This document shows positions 51,757 to 60,690 of a stretch of DNA of 64,000 nucleotides, in pieces. The first letter of the stretch is position 1; each line of letters begins with the position of its first letter. This DNA comes from CAIYUC01 sp963682005 (lineage in GTDB: Bacteria; Bacteroidota; Bacteroidia; Bacteroidales; FEN-979). The notes below the pieces were generated by a model. The model was not told the origin of the DNA and searched no databases. It saw only the letters and a list, made by a program, of their open reading frames with translations. The stretch is taken from positions 3,534,001 to 3,598,000 of the forward strand of contig OY820914.1 of the NCBI GenBank assembly GCA_963682005.1, written 5' to 3'. Made by a program: the position numbers and the translations under genes.

Positions 51757-51856
51757 AAGGTAACAAAGTAACAAAGTAACAAAGTAACAGAATTTTTTTC
51801 GCTATTTCGCTATTTCGCTATTTCGCTACTTCGCTACTTCGCTACTTCGCTACTCA
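51757..51856. repeat. octamer arrays AACAAAGT and CGCTATTT/CGCTACTT
   Basis: Four units of aacaaagt (51757-51790) are followed by about seven units of cgctattt/cgctactt (51799-51853), both with an 8-bp period. The second array ends about ten bases before the stop codon (51867-51865) of the BNR-repeat gene. Confidence 0.92.
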
Positions 51857-51864
51857 ATATCTCT

Positions 51865-54699
51865 TCACTCTGCCCGACCGATTTTAACAATCTTCTTAAC
51901 GATCGGATATTCTCCGGTGTCAAAGGAAAGATAATAGAGCCCGGGTGGAAGGCTGGAGAGGCTCAGGTTCATTTCCTGCCTTCCGGGTAATATATTCCGG
52001 ACCGGCAGTTCATTGACCAGTTTGCCGGAACCGGAGTAGATCCGGATTTTGACCTGCATGCTCTTATTGGCAATGATGGCGACCTTCGTATTGCCCGTTG
52101 CCGGGTTTGGGTAGGGATCTCCAATGGTCAGGACGGTACCGGTCTGTTGATCGCTGATGCCTGACGGCGGGTTGTAATAGGTGCTGTAGACCCCATTCCC
52201 GTGGGTGCCGATGGCTATGAACCCGTCGGTCGGACGGGCGTCGATCATGTCGATTATGACATTACCGATGGTGGAAGCGCCTTCCCTGGTCCACACCGTC
52301 GAGTCGCCCCTGAGTTCCGTGGTGGAAAACAATCCGGAGGAGGTGCCTGCAAATATCACCTTATGGTTGTTGTATGTCAGCATCTGTGTGCAGCGGATCG
52401 AAGGACCCGAACCTGATCCGTCACTGAACTCTTCAAGGTTGCCCCCGATCGTAGTCCACGACGACCCGCCGTCAGCAGAATAGAAAAGGCTTTGCACTTC
52501 ATAGTTTGAAAAAGTGACGATCAGCTTATCGGCATTCAGCGGATCTATATCGATATATGCCACGAACGCGTTTTGCGGGAAATTGCTGCCGGTAATCTCC
52601 ACGGGGACAGGGTCCCCTGCATGTGCATTGTCAAGGCGGTAAACCTTTCCCAGGCTTGTTCCATAATAAAGCCGATTAGCGGGGATCCGCGAAACTGTCA
52701 GGTAGCTGATCTCGGCTGCGGTCCCGACATCCACGTTGCTGAGGTGGCTCCACCCGGCATTCCTCAGGCTTGTATCGTAAGCCGCTGCTTTCATGTTGTC
52801 CTTTCTCCAGATGCTTGTTATGGTTGGGAGGTAGAACGTTTCGTCATTGTTCGGATCAAGGGCCAGGTTCTGGTAGAACGGGAAAAGGGAATTGCTTCCC
52901 ATCACCGGGTCGTAATATTTCAGGAGGGTGTCGGGCAACTGGGGGAAAATATCCTTTGTATGCATGCTGTTGTCAAACCGCGAAGTCCAGATGTTTCCGC
53001 TGTAAGCGGAGATTACGCAGTATTCCCAGTTCCGGGCCACAGCCGTGGCGAAGCCATCGTAGCAGATATCGATGTTGAACCAGAATTCGGAAGGGTCGTT
53101 GGTGACGGTATAATACCAGTTGTTATCCTGAAGTCCCCCGAGGATCCAGTCATCGCCGGCCTTGCTGTGATCTATGGCGATGCTGTAAAACTGGGTGGTC
53201 GTCAGCTTGTTGTTAAGCCTTGTCCAGTTAATGACGGCACTGTCGGCCATGCAGTCAGGCGTGAAGTAGATGCCACCGTCGTTCGACATGAACAGGCCGG
53301 AAGGATCCGATGGCAGGAATGCGATCCCGTGCTGGTCGGGATGAAGTGTACGGGTTGAATCCATGTCGTAAGGATATCCTCCCAGGTAGTGAGTCATGAG
53401 GCTGTCGGCGAAACCATTGTCGGAGCGGTAGAGGTTCATTCCTCCGAGAACAACCACGTTTTCATTATCGGGCTTCACACCCATGGTGAAGGTATAGCCT
53501 CCATATACTACAAGTGAGAACGGGAAACTGTTGATGCTGCCGTCACCTTTGCCCGGGATCCCCTGGGTGCGGTTTTCCCAGGCAGCACTGTCAGCAGATG
53601 GATTCCAGGTCATTTTCCAGAAGGTGTTCAGTGAATTGGCATAGCCGTTAAAAGGGTTGAGGTCGGGATTCTGGGATTCGGTAAACACGTACATGACCTG
53701 CTCATTTGACGGTGCGATGGCCAGCCGTGTCACGCGGTTGTCCTCGGGGAAGCCAGCCGGGGTGATCTTTTCCCAGTTGAACCCGTCTGTGGACCTCCAT
53801 ATGCCTGCTTTTCCCGGGGGTTCGGGGCCAAAGCCAAAGCGGCTCAGCGCCGCATAGATCACGCCACCCTGGGTAATGGCCACGTCGGTGCAAAAGGACT
53901 TGTTCATCAGATCGCCCAACACGACATTCCAGGTGGCCCCTCCGTTGTCTGAGCGCATGATGGCGCCATAGCAGGCGGCGTAAACGATGTCTTTGTCAAG
54001 CCGCGACGGATCTGTGGCAATGCGCCACACACCCTGGAATATTTCCTGCAGGTATGACGGTGCCGCACCCTGCGTGGATGCCAGCGGCTGCCATGTGGCC
54101 CCGTTATCGCCTGATTTGAAGATCCCGTCGCCGATACCGATGGTTCGTGCATTGGTGCTGACGTTCCTGTTGGTGGTGCTGAGCAGTTCCCCGGTGCCGT
54201 AATACCAGGTATTATGCTTTCCCGGCCGCTTGTCCTGGGTAAGGCAGGTAGCGCTTTGCTCGCCATCAGGGGAGGTCGATTTATGCCAGGTCTGTCCCTG
54301 GTCAGCCGACTCCCACATTCCTCCCGATGCACTTCCTGCCAGCAAATGGTTCTCATCATCCACGTCCACGGCAATACAGAGCATCCGGCCGCCGATGTTG
54401 TCGGGGCCCCTCCATATCCACGATTGTCCCTCTTCTTCGGGTCGCACCGGCATCTTTGCAACAAATGCGTTCTCCTTTGAACGAATCCCGGGAGGAACAT
54501 TGCCCGTCGCCGGGTTGCGGAGCTTCATGAACTGATGGTCTGCCTGCATCTGCAGCAAGCCCTGTTTAAGGAATTCTTTTTTGTCGAGGCGGATTCCGGA
54601 TCTGTTTTTGGCAGGTTGATGGGAATTCAGGAAAACGGTAAAGCATAGAATGATTATGACCGGTCCCGCAAAAATCATGGACAGAAAGATCTTTTTCAT
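51865..54699 (-). CDS. secreted BNR/VPS10-type beta-propeller protein with T9SS type A sorting domain
   Basis: This is a 944-residue exoprotein with signal peptide MKKIFLSMIFAGPVIIILC (cleavage near residue 20). The body has repeated Asp-box/BNR-type units such as SADQGQTWHKS, SGDNGATWQPL, SDNGGATWNVV, STDGFNWEKI and SADGGSSWTTI, typical of sialidase- and sortilin-like propellers that bind or cleave glycans. The C-terminal ~85 residues are a type A sorting domain (IGDPYPNPATGNTKVAI, IRIYSGSGKLV, SLPPGLYYLSF, VKKIVKIG). Export through T9SS is expected. Catalytic residues of sialidases are not evident, so binding or a structural role is as likely as hydrolysis. Confidence 0.88.
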   Translation of the reverse strand: MKKIFLSMIFAGPVIIILCFTVFLNSHQPAKNRSGIRLDKKEFLKQGLLQMQADHQFMKLRNPATGNVPPGIRSKENAFVAKMPVRPEEEGQSWIWRGPDNIGGRMLCIAVDVDDENHLLAGSASGGMWESADQGQTWHKSTSPDGEQSATCLTQDKRPGKHNTWYYGTGELLSTTNRNVSTNARTIGIGDGIFKSGDNGATWQPLASTQGAAPSYLQEIFQGVWRIATDPSRLDKDIVYAACYGAIMRSDNGGATWNVVLGDLMNKSFCTDVAITQGGVIYAALSRFGFGPEPPGKAGIWRSTDGFNWEKITPAGFPEDNRVTRLAIAPSNEQVMYVFTESQNPDLNPFNGYANSLNTFWKMTWNPSADSAAWENRTQGIPGKGDGSINSFPFSLVVYGGYTFTMGVKPDNENVVVLGGMNLYRSDNGFADSLMTHYLGGYPYDMDSTRTLHPDQHGIAFLPSDPSGLFMSNDGGIYFTPDCMADSAVINWTRLNNKLTTTQFYSIAIDHSKAGDDWILGGLQDNNWYYTVTNDPSEFWFNIDICYDGFATAVARNWEYCVISAYSGNIWTSRFDNSMHTKDIFPQLPDTLLKYYDPVMGSNSLFPFYQNLALDPNNDETFYLPTITSIWRKDNMKAAAYDTSLRNAGWSHLSNVDVGTAAEISYLTVSRIPANRLYYGTSLGKVYRLDNAHAGDPVPVEITGSNFPQNAFVAYIDIDPLNADKLIVTFSNYEVQSLFYSADGGSSWTTIGGNLEEFSDGSGSGPSIRCTQMLTYNNHKVIFAGTSSGLFSTTELRGDSTVWTREGASTIGNVIIDMIDARPTDGFIAIGTHGNGVYSTYYNPPSGISDQQTGTVLTIGDPYPNPATGNTKVAIIANKSMQVKIRIYSGSGKLVNELPVRNILPGRQEMNLSLSSLPPGLYYLSFDTGEYPIVKKIVKIGRAE

Positions 54700-54826
54700 A
54701 AGATGGTCTTTGGTTGAGGATCAATACGATTTGGAGATAAAACTACGATAAATGTAAAGGAAAGTCAAGGAAAGTTGACAAATGTTGATTACTTGGGCAA
54801 TAGGCTAAAATCTAAAATCTAAAATC

Positions 54827-54958
54827 TGAGTCCGGTCCGAAAAGCTTTTTCACCGCAAAGTCGCAAAGACGCTAAAAACGAACTCATTGATTTTAAAATA
54901 TTTGCGTCTTAGCGTCTTAGCGGTAATGTTTTAAAAATGTCTTTTCGGAGCAGATGTC
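54827..54958. repeat. word palindrome inside CTCCGAAAAG-type inverted ends
   Basis: The outer arms TGAGTCCGGTCCGAAAAG (54827-54844) and cttttcggagcagatgtc (54941-54958) are partly inverted and resemble the ends of the MITE at 7068-7223. Inside are accgcaaagtcgcaaagacgc and the complementary gcgtcttagcgtcttagcggt, as in the element at 23600. It lies just left of the IS3 element. Confidence 0.65.
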
Positions 54959-55014
54959 TTAGCCTGAAATAGGTTGACCAAATTGAGTTAAAATGTTAAC
55001 TAAATTTGGAAACT

Positions 55015-55434
55015 ATGACAGACAAAACAAAGGTAAAGAAACCGAGCAAACAAAATCGGCATTTCAGCGATGAATTTAAGAGGCAAAAAGTTAAAGAGAT
55101 TGATGAAAATCTGCTCACCATCACTGAACTAACGAAAGAATATGAGGTTTCAAGGACTGCGGTCTACAAATGGGTTTATAAATATTCGAAACGATTTGAA
55201 CAGGGAGTTAGTCAGGTTGTTCAATTGGAAAGCGAGCAAGAGAAGACTAAAAAGTTAAAACTTCGTTTGGCAGAGCTAGAGCGTATTGTAGGACAAAAGC
55301 AGATGAAGATAGATTACCTGGAAAAGATGATAGAAATCGGAGGTAAAGAGCTGGGAGTCGATCTTAAAAAAAAGTTCAATACTCCACCCTTAACTGGTAC
55401 AGGACCCATAGAGGGGAACACCAATATAGAATGA
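55015..55434 (+). CDS. IS3-family transposase OrfA (helix-turn-helix)
   Basis: This is a 139-residue protein from the ATG at 55015 (a TTG at 55006 is in frame). The N-terminal HTH region FSDEFKRQKVKEIDENLLTI, TELTKEYEVSRTAVYKWVYK binds the element ends. A leucine-rich coiled coil follows (KLKLRLAELERIVGQKQMKI). The C-terminus overlaps orfB by four bases (ATGA), so translational coupling rather than a slippery frameshift may produce OrfB. Length is normal. Confidence 0.9.
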   Translation: MTDKTKVKKPSKQNRHFSDEFKRQKVKEIDENLLTITELTKEYEVSRTAVYKWVYKYSKRFEQGVSQVVQLESEQEKTKKLKLRLAELERIVGQKQMKIDYLEKMIEIGGKELGVDLKKKFNTPPLTGTGPIEGNTNIE

Positions 55435-56378
55435 ATAGTCTCTACAAAATAGCAGGATTAACAAAGCAGGCCTTGCATCAATATGAGACCAGACAATCTC
55501 ATTTGCAACTGCAAGGGGAGACAATTTTAACATTGGCAACAGAGATCAGGAGAGAACACCCCAAAATGGGATGTCGAAAAATGCACTACTTAATGGATCC
55601 GGATTGTTGGGGACGGGACTCATTTGAAAGCTTACTGTTAAAAAATGGATACCGGGTAAAATACGAACCCAATTTTATACGGACTACCTATAGTCAGAGT
55701 CAATACTACTTTCCTGATTTAACAAAAGGGCTGGAGTTAACATACGTAAACCAATTATGGGCAACAGACATAACTTATTTTTTCGTGAAAGGAAAATTCT
55801 TCTACTTGACATTCATTTTAGATGTTTACTCCCATCGCATAATAGGTTATCAAGTAAGCTCAACACTAAAGGCTGAAGCAAATGTCAAAGCGCTTAAAAT
55901 GGCTTTCAGAACAAGAAGGCAACAAGTCTTTCCTGGTTTGATTCACCACTCTGATAAAGGCAGCCAGTTCATCGACAAAGAATATCAAAGAATGATAAAG
56001 GATGCCCAAATAAAAATGAGCATGTCCAATGAAGCATGGGAAAATCCTTTTGCTGAAAGAATTAATGGAATCATAAAACAAGAATATCTGGATTGTTGGC
56101 AAATTGATACTGGTGAAGAATTAATGACAGCAACCAAACGAGCTGTAAACAATTATAATATAACTCGGCCCCATTGGTCTGTGCTTAATAAGTTGTCACC
56201 TGTAAACTTTGAAAAACTTCTGTTAACTTTGGACACCCAAAAACGACCGACGGTGAAGCTTTATACCGAAGGCAAGGCTAAGGTTGAAGGGGCATCCAGC
56301 CCCAACAACTTTAACCCAAAAACTTCCCTCTGGCTCTCTTTGCCCGACGAAGGTATTGGTACCAAGGTTGACAGTTGA
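55431..56378 (+). CDS. IS3-family transposase OrfB (DDE integrase)
   Basis: This is a 315-residue rve-type integrase. The catalytic triad sits in LWATDITYFFVKGKF (Asp), HHSDKGSQFI (Asp) and NPFAERINGIIKQEYL (Glu), as in other IS3 members. An HTH_21-like N-terminus (REHPKMGCRKMHYLM) is present. The tail (about 270-315) is longer than usual, rich in Lys and Pro, and extends towards the right inverted repeat. It is intact and potentially active. Confidence 0.92.
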   Translation: MNSLYKIAGLTKQALHQYETRQSHLQLQGETILTLATEIRREHPKMGCRKMHYLMDPDCWGRDSFESLLLKNGYRVKYEPNFIRTTYSQSQYYFPDLTKGLELTYVNQLWATDITYFFVKGKFFYLTFILDVYSHRIIGYQVSSTLKAEANVKALKMAFRTRRQQVFPGLIHHSDKGSQFIDKEYQRMIKDAQIKMSMSNEAWENPFAERINGIIKQEYLDCWQIDTGEELMTATKRAVNNYNITRPHWSVLNKLSPVNFEKLLLTLDTQKRPTVKLYTEGKAKVEGASSPNNFNPKTSLWLSLPDEGIGTKVDS

Positions 56379-56411
56379 CACAAAACGGTCAACCTTATTC
56401 AGGCAAGGTCA

Positions 56412-56510
56412 AGAATCAAATCTAAAATCTAAAATCCAAGAGCTAAAAACAAAAGTCAAAAGTCAAAAGTCAAAAGTCAATGGCCAACAGCCAACAGCCA
56501 ACAGCCAATC
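56412..56510. repeat. word arrays AAATCTAA, AAAAGTCA and CAGCCAA at a stop codon
   Basis: aaatctaa units (about 56417-56435), then four aaaagtca units (8-bp period, 56451-56479), then four ccaacag/ccaatc units (7-bp period, 56483-56509). The last array meets the stop codon (TGA on minus, 56513-56511) of the T9SS type B gene. The CAGCCAA word is the complement of the array at 4995. Confidence 0.9.
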
Positions 56511-59500
56511 TCAATAGACAACCATCACTGTTCCATGGATCGTGGTGTCATCAGAACCGATCCGGTAGCTGATGGTCCATGCGTAGGTGTCGCCAGGTGC
56601 CAGCTGGCCTTTGAAGGTTCCGTCCCAGCCTTTCAGGATGTCATTGGTGACAAAGATCTCTTCTCCCCAGCGGTTGAAGATGATCATGGAGAACCCGGTG
56701 ATGTTGTCGGCGCGTGTGACAACCCTGAAGATATCGTTGATCCCGTCGCCGTTGGGTGAAAATGCGGATGGCAGCAGGATGGAATTGTTGCAGACCAGCA
56801 TCCGGATAGAATCACTGGCTGAACAACCGACCGTATCGGTGACATGAACCCAGTAAATCCCTTTTTCTGTAGCAGTGAAATAGCGGCCGGTGCTTCCGTC
56901 CTGCCAGAGGTATGCGCTGAAACCACCCCCGGCATCAAGCTCTTCCGGGGTCCCGGTGCAAAGGTGATCCTTGTCGCTCAGTTTCAGGTAGGGCGGTGGT
57001 GCTAAAGGTATAGTTAAGGGAATAGATTCTACCGGGTTGGCTGCCAGGCAGGTAAGTGATGAGGTCATCCTGCAGGTCACGGGCTGGTCGGCAACTGACG
57101 ATGACGCGGTGAAGACGGGGGAGTTGCCCTGCTGGGCCTGTACCCCGCCAACCACCCATTCATAGGTGGTGGTGTTGCCCCCGTTCACGGCAGTTGCCGT
57201 GAAAGTCACCGTGTTGCCCGGGCATAATGAGGTATGATCGGATGAAACCGAAACGGAAGCCTGCAATGAGGTGGAGTGAACAATGGTCAACGTATTGGAT
57301 CCGGCAGGATTGTTTGTTACACATGAAAGGTTTGAGGTCAGCGTGCAGGAGATGACATCCCCGTCGGCCGGGGTGTTCGACCAGGTGAGACTATTCCCAC
57401 CGGCAGGATTCCCATTGAGAAACCACTGATATTGGGGAGCAGTTCCTTCATTCACCGGAACTGCGGTATAGGTGACGGTCGTCCCGCTGCATATCGTATC
57501 ACCCGGATCGGCTGAAATGGTGACGCTGACAGGAGCAGGAGGAGTGTGCATAATTGTTACCGTGTTTGATGTTGCAGGATTGCCGGTCACGCAACCTAAG
57601 CTTGATGTTACCACGCAATAAACCGCATCTCCGTCAGCCGGGGTGTTTGTAAAGGAAAGGCCGCCGGTTCCCGCTGGATTCCCGTTCAGGTACCATTGGA
57701 ATGCAGGCGCTGTGCCTTCGTTCATAGGAGTAGCTGTAAAGGTTACCGGTGTCCCGGCACAAACCACGTTGCCCGGATCGGCAGCTACGGTTACACTGAC
57801 TGGCAGGCCGGCCGAGATGGTGATCGTGATCGTGCCTGATGTCGCAGGATTGCCGGTCACACAACTTAAGCTGGAAGTCATGACACAGTAAACCTGATCT
57901 CCGTCAACCGGTATGTTAGAGAAGGTCAGGCTGTTGGTTCCCACAGGGTTGCCGTTAAGGTACCACTGGCAGAGTGGCGCTGTGCCGCCATTACCGGGAC
58001 TCGCCGTATAGGTGACCGTGGTACCAGCGCAGACAACATTTCCCGGATCGGCTGAAACCGTCACGGTTACCGGTAAACCAGCGGAAATTGTAATCGTGAG
58101 TGTATTCGAGGTAGCCGGGTTTCCCGTTACACAGGATAAACTTGAAGTGATAACGCAATATATCGCATCACCGTCGACAGGAACGTTGGAATAGGTGGAA
58201 CTGTTTGACCCGACAGGATTTCCGTTCAGGTACCACTGGAACGAGGGGGTGGTTCCCCAGTTGCTGTTTGCTGCAGTATATGTCACTGTCGTTCCCGCAC
58301 AAACTGTGGTTCCCGGATATGCAGTAATAATTGCAGTCATGGGGACAGAGGTACTGACATCCATGATGATATGATTGGAGGAGGCTGGGTTTCCGGCCGT
58401 GCAGGCTTCATTGGAAGTAAGCACTGTCATCACATCATCTCCGTTAGCGGGAGTGTACGTATAGGTTGTTCCCCCGGTACCGACGTCAGCGCCATTGACC
58501 TTCCACTGGAAGGCAGGCGAAGTGCCAGGGTTCACGGGAACGGCGGTAAACGTCACAGGCAGTCCCTGGCACACAGGATTGTCGCTTGCAGTGATGGAAA
58601 CACTTACCGGCACCTGTGGCAGCACTGTCACGGTAACGCTGGTGCAGGGCGAGTTTCCGCAAGCATTTTCCCAGCGGGCAAAATATGTTGTTGTGATTGC
58701 CGGAGAGGGGATGATGAGGCTGTTGTTTGCTCCCGTTCCCGCTCCGATCAGTGTACCGCCGCAGTTGTCCGTGTACCAGTTCAGGATTGTTCCCAATCCG
58801 CCTGCAGCAGAAAGTTCAATATTCCCCGGGTCGTCAGCACAGAAATTATTACGGTCACTTGTTGCGGATGTGGGAGCGGATGCTGCAGGAAAAGTCACAT
58901 GAGTTTCGCCAAAACCGGTTTCATTGTAAGCGCGACCGCGGGCAGGATCGTAATCATTTCCATGGCTGTTGTCGGTGCTGTACCTGTAAGCATAAATACG
59001 GTAATAATATCCATCCGTACAAGGCACTGCGGTGTTATCGGCATAGGTGAGTACCTGTGAGGAGGTTATAACGGTAAGCACCGTAGCACTGCCGAGCGCA
59101 TCGCCCGGTGCATAGGTATGCCCGTCGGCCGGATTTGTGAAGGTATTTGCGGTGTTCCGCAGGATGATATATCCCTGGAATCCGTCGGTGCTGTTAGGAT
59201 CAGTTGCTGCATTCCAGGTGAGCGTGACCGTCGTGTTGAGGTTATCGACTGTTCCAGTCAGAGACGGGGCAATCCATCCGGGTTGGCGGAGTGTTCTCCA
59301 GAAATCAGAATTCGCTGTTGAGGAAGCATTGCAACTGTTCGGCAATCCGAAGGAGATTCCCGTTCCGCCTGCTTTGGAGGTCCATTGAGTGCCATCCTGC
59401 GGAGTGGTAGTGCCGTATTCATCCAGGATGCTGCCCGGACAAACAAATACCGCTTCATTGTTGCTAAGGCTCCCGGCATAGTTCAGTTTGGGAGTCGCGG

Positions 59501-60059
59501 GCAGAGAACCCCAGCTTAACCCGACACCGAATTTATGGCCAAGTGCATGAATGAACGTGGTTCCGTTGAGAAGTTCCAACAGGTCGCCACCCCCTGCAAT
59601 GTTCAGGGTGGCCCCGTTGTAATTGGGATTGGTTCCGAACGTGCCGCCGGTGAACCAGGCGGGGTCATTTGCTGCGACTTCAATGTAACCATCACTTTTG
59701 TCTGCATCCACCGGGTACGTAACACCTGCGGCGCTGACACTCCTGTGCCAGATCATGATCACTGTACCTGCACGCAGGTTATTCCAGAGGCTGATGTTGT
59801 TGAATGTGATCACCGGTTGAAAAGAGCCCTGGGATGCATTGTTATCCCCGAAGGTCCAGTTGCGCATATCCGTATTGTCAGCTGTGACCAGAAGTTCCGA
59901 CCATTCATCCCTGGGGTCTGCTGCATTGAAGTAGCTGCTTATTGCGACGACCGGAACTGTTACAGATGGAAGCAGCGGCCCCCCGGGGTTTGGCAAATAA
60001 CCCCGGCAGATCCCGCCAAACAACAGGAACAGTATGATGAGAAACAAGCTTCTGCGCAT
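56511..60059 (-). CDS. large secreted multi-Ig protein with T9SS type B (gliding-motility-type) C-terminal domain
   Basis: This is a 1,182-residue exoprotein. After the signal peptide (MRRSLFLIILFLLFGGICRG) come a lamin-tail-like domain (VVAISSYFNAADPRDEWSEL), a fibronectin-like region, and about six Ig-like repeats of ~85 residues (about 485-1010). The repeats have the unit pattern VTVSADPGNVVCAGTTVTYT, then QWYLNGNPVGTN, then SLSCVTGNPATSNT. The C-terminal domain is type B: LLPSAFSPNGDGINDIFRV, IIFNRWGEEIF and GWDGTFKG. Proteins of this class are exported by T9SS and displayed or shed, often as adhesins. Neighbouring repeats are similar at the DNA level, so copy number may vary. Confidence 0.9.
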   Translation of the reverse strand: MRRSLFLIILFLLFGGICRGYLPNPGGPLLPSVTVPVVAISSYFNAADPRDEWSELLVTADNTDMRNWTFGDNNASQGSFQPVITFNNISLWNNLRAGTVIMIWHRSVSAAGVTYPVDADKSDGYIEVAANDPAWFTGGTFGTNPNYNGATLNIAGGGDLLELLNGTTFIHALGHKFGVGLSWGSLPATPKLNYAGSLSNNEAVFVCPGSILDEYGTTTPQDGTQWTSKAGGTGISFGLPNSCNASSTANSDFWRTLRQPGWIAPSLTGTVDNLNTTVTLTWNAATDPNSTDGFQGYIILRNTANTFTNPADGHTYAPGDALGSATVLTVITSSQVLTYADNTAVPCTDGYYYRIYAYRYSTDNSHGNDYDPARGRAYNETGFGETHVTFPAASAPTSATSDRNNFCADDPGNIELSAAGGLGTILNWYTDNCGGTLIGAGTGANNSLIIPSPAITTTYFARWENACGNSPCTSVTVTVLPQVPVSVSITASDNPVCQGLPVTFTAVPVNPGTSPAFQWKVNGADVGTGGTTYTYTPANGDDVMTVLTSNEACTAGNPASSNHIIMDVSTSVPMTAIITAYPGTTVCAGTTVTYTAANSNWGTTPSFQWYLNGNPVGSNSSTYSNVPVDGDAIYCVITSSLSCVTGNPATSNTLTITISAGLPVTVTVSADPGNVVCAGTTVTYTASPGNGGTAPLCQWYLNGNPVGTNSLTFSNIPVDGDQVYCVMTSSLSCVTGNPATSGTITITISAGLPVSVTVAADPGNVVCAGTPVTFTATPMNEGTAPAFQWYLNGNPAGTGGLSFTNTPADGDAVYCVVTSSLGCVTGNPATSNTVTIMHTPPAPVSVTISADPGDTICSGTTVTYTAVPVNEGTAPQYQWFLNGNPAGGNSLTWSNTPADGDVISCTLTSNLSCVTNNPAGSNTLTIVHSTSLQASVSVSSDHTSLCPGNTVTFTATAVNGGNTTTYEWVVGGVQAQQGNSPVFTASSSVADQPVTCRMTSSLTCLAANPVESIPLTIPLAPPPYLKLSDKDHLCTGTPEELDAGGGFSAYLWQDGSTGRYFTATEKGIYWVHVTDTVGCSASDSIRMLVCNNSILLPSAFSPNGDGINDIFRVVTRADNITGFSMIIFNRWGEEIFVTNDILKGWDGTFKGQLAPGDTYAWTISYRIGSDDTTIHGTVMVVY

Positions 60060-60124
60060 GAAGAAAAACAGTGAATTCAGGCGCCCAAAGGTACAAAATA
60101 GAAAGGAGGAAATGCTGTTCTGAC

Positions 60125-60571
60125 CTATAGGCTTCCCGGAAACTTGCGTTCCAGAATGTCATAAATCATTTCTTTCGACAATGGTTTATAAAGGAAACAT
60201 CCGCTTTCAAGCATCTGTTCAGCCTTGGATTTATCAGCCGGGTTTATAGACGTTGTAAGGATGATGATCACGCTCGCTGATTTTTGCGGAAAGTCGGATC
60301 GCTGGTAATCTTCCAGGAATTCCCATCCGTCCATGACAGGCATATTGAGGTCGAGGAAGATCAGTCCTGGAAGTTGGCGGGTCATCTCAGAATGGCTGTT
60401 TCCGCTTTTGCCTGTAAGCAGGTCAATCGCTTCCCGGCCGTTCATTGCTGTAAAAATATGATCCGTAATGCCGGTTTTCCGGATCAGGCGGCTGTGCAGA
60501 AAATTATCCGATTCATAATCATCGACCAGCAGGATCCAGTTCAGTTTTATTTTCATGCCTCTTAGAGTCAT
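60125..60571 (-). CDS. single-domain response regulator (Rcp1-like)
   Basis: This is a 148-residue stand-alone receiver domain. The acidic pair is in ILLVDDYESD, the phospho-acceptor Asp in LIFLDLNMPVMDGW, the switch Thr in IIILTTS and the Lys in FLYKPLS. An alternative ATG at 60556 gives a shorter start. Such Rcp-type regulators lack an output domain and relay phosphate from PAS/phytochrome kinases. The PocR-PAS kinase at 60691-62820, immediately upstream on the same strand, is the likely partner. Confidence 0.92.
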   Translation of the reverse strand: MTLRGMKIKLNWILLVDDYESDNFLHSRLIRKTGITDHIFTAMNGREAIDLLTGKSGNSHSEMTRQLPGLIFLDLNMPVMDGWEFLEDYQRSDFPQKSASVIIILTTSINPADKSKAEQMLESGCFLYKPLSKEMIYDILERKFPGSL

Positions 60572-60592
60572 TTGAAATTTAACTGCGACTTT

Positions 60593-60659
60593 ATAAAATG
60601 CAAAATGGCAAAATGGAAAATGGTAAAATAGATCATGTTTTTACCATTTTGCCATTTTA
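60593..60659. repeat. word palindrome (GCAAAATGG / CCATTTTGC)
   Basis: aaaatgcaaaatggcaaaatgg followed by aaaatggtaaaat on the left pairs with ttaccattttgccatttt on the right. It lies between the kinase stop and the response-regulator start. Confidence 0.75.
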
Positions 60660-60690
60660 GATCTTTCATGTTGTTCAGGCTATTGAAAAT

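Larger units (their letters stand above)
54963..56403 (+). mobile_element. IS3-family insertion sequence, intact
   Basis: The inverted ends cctgaaataggttgacc (54963-54979) and ggtcaaccttattcagg (56387-56403) match at 15 of 17 positions and enclose overlapping orfA and orfB. No clear target duplication was found. Both genes are uninterrupted. Confidence 0.87.
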
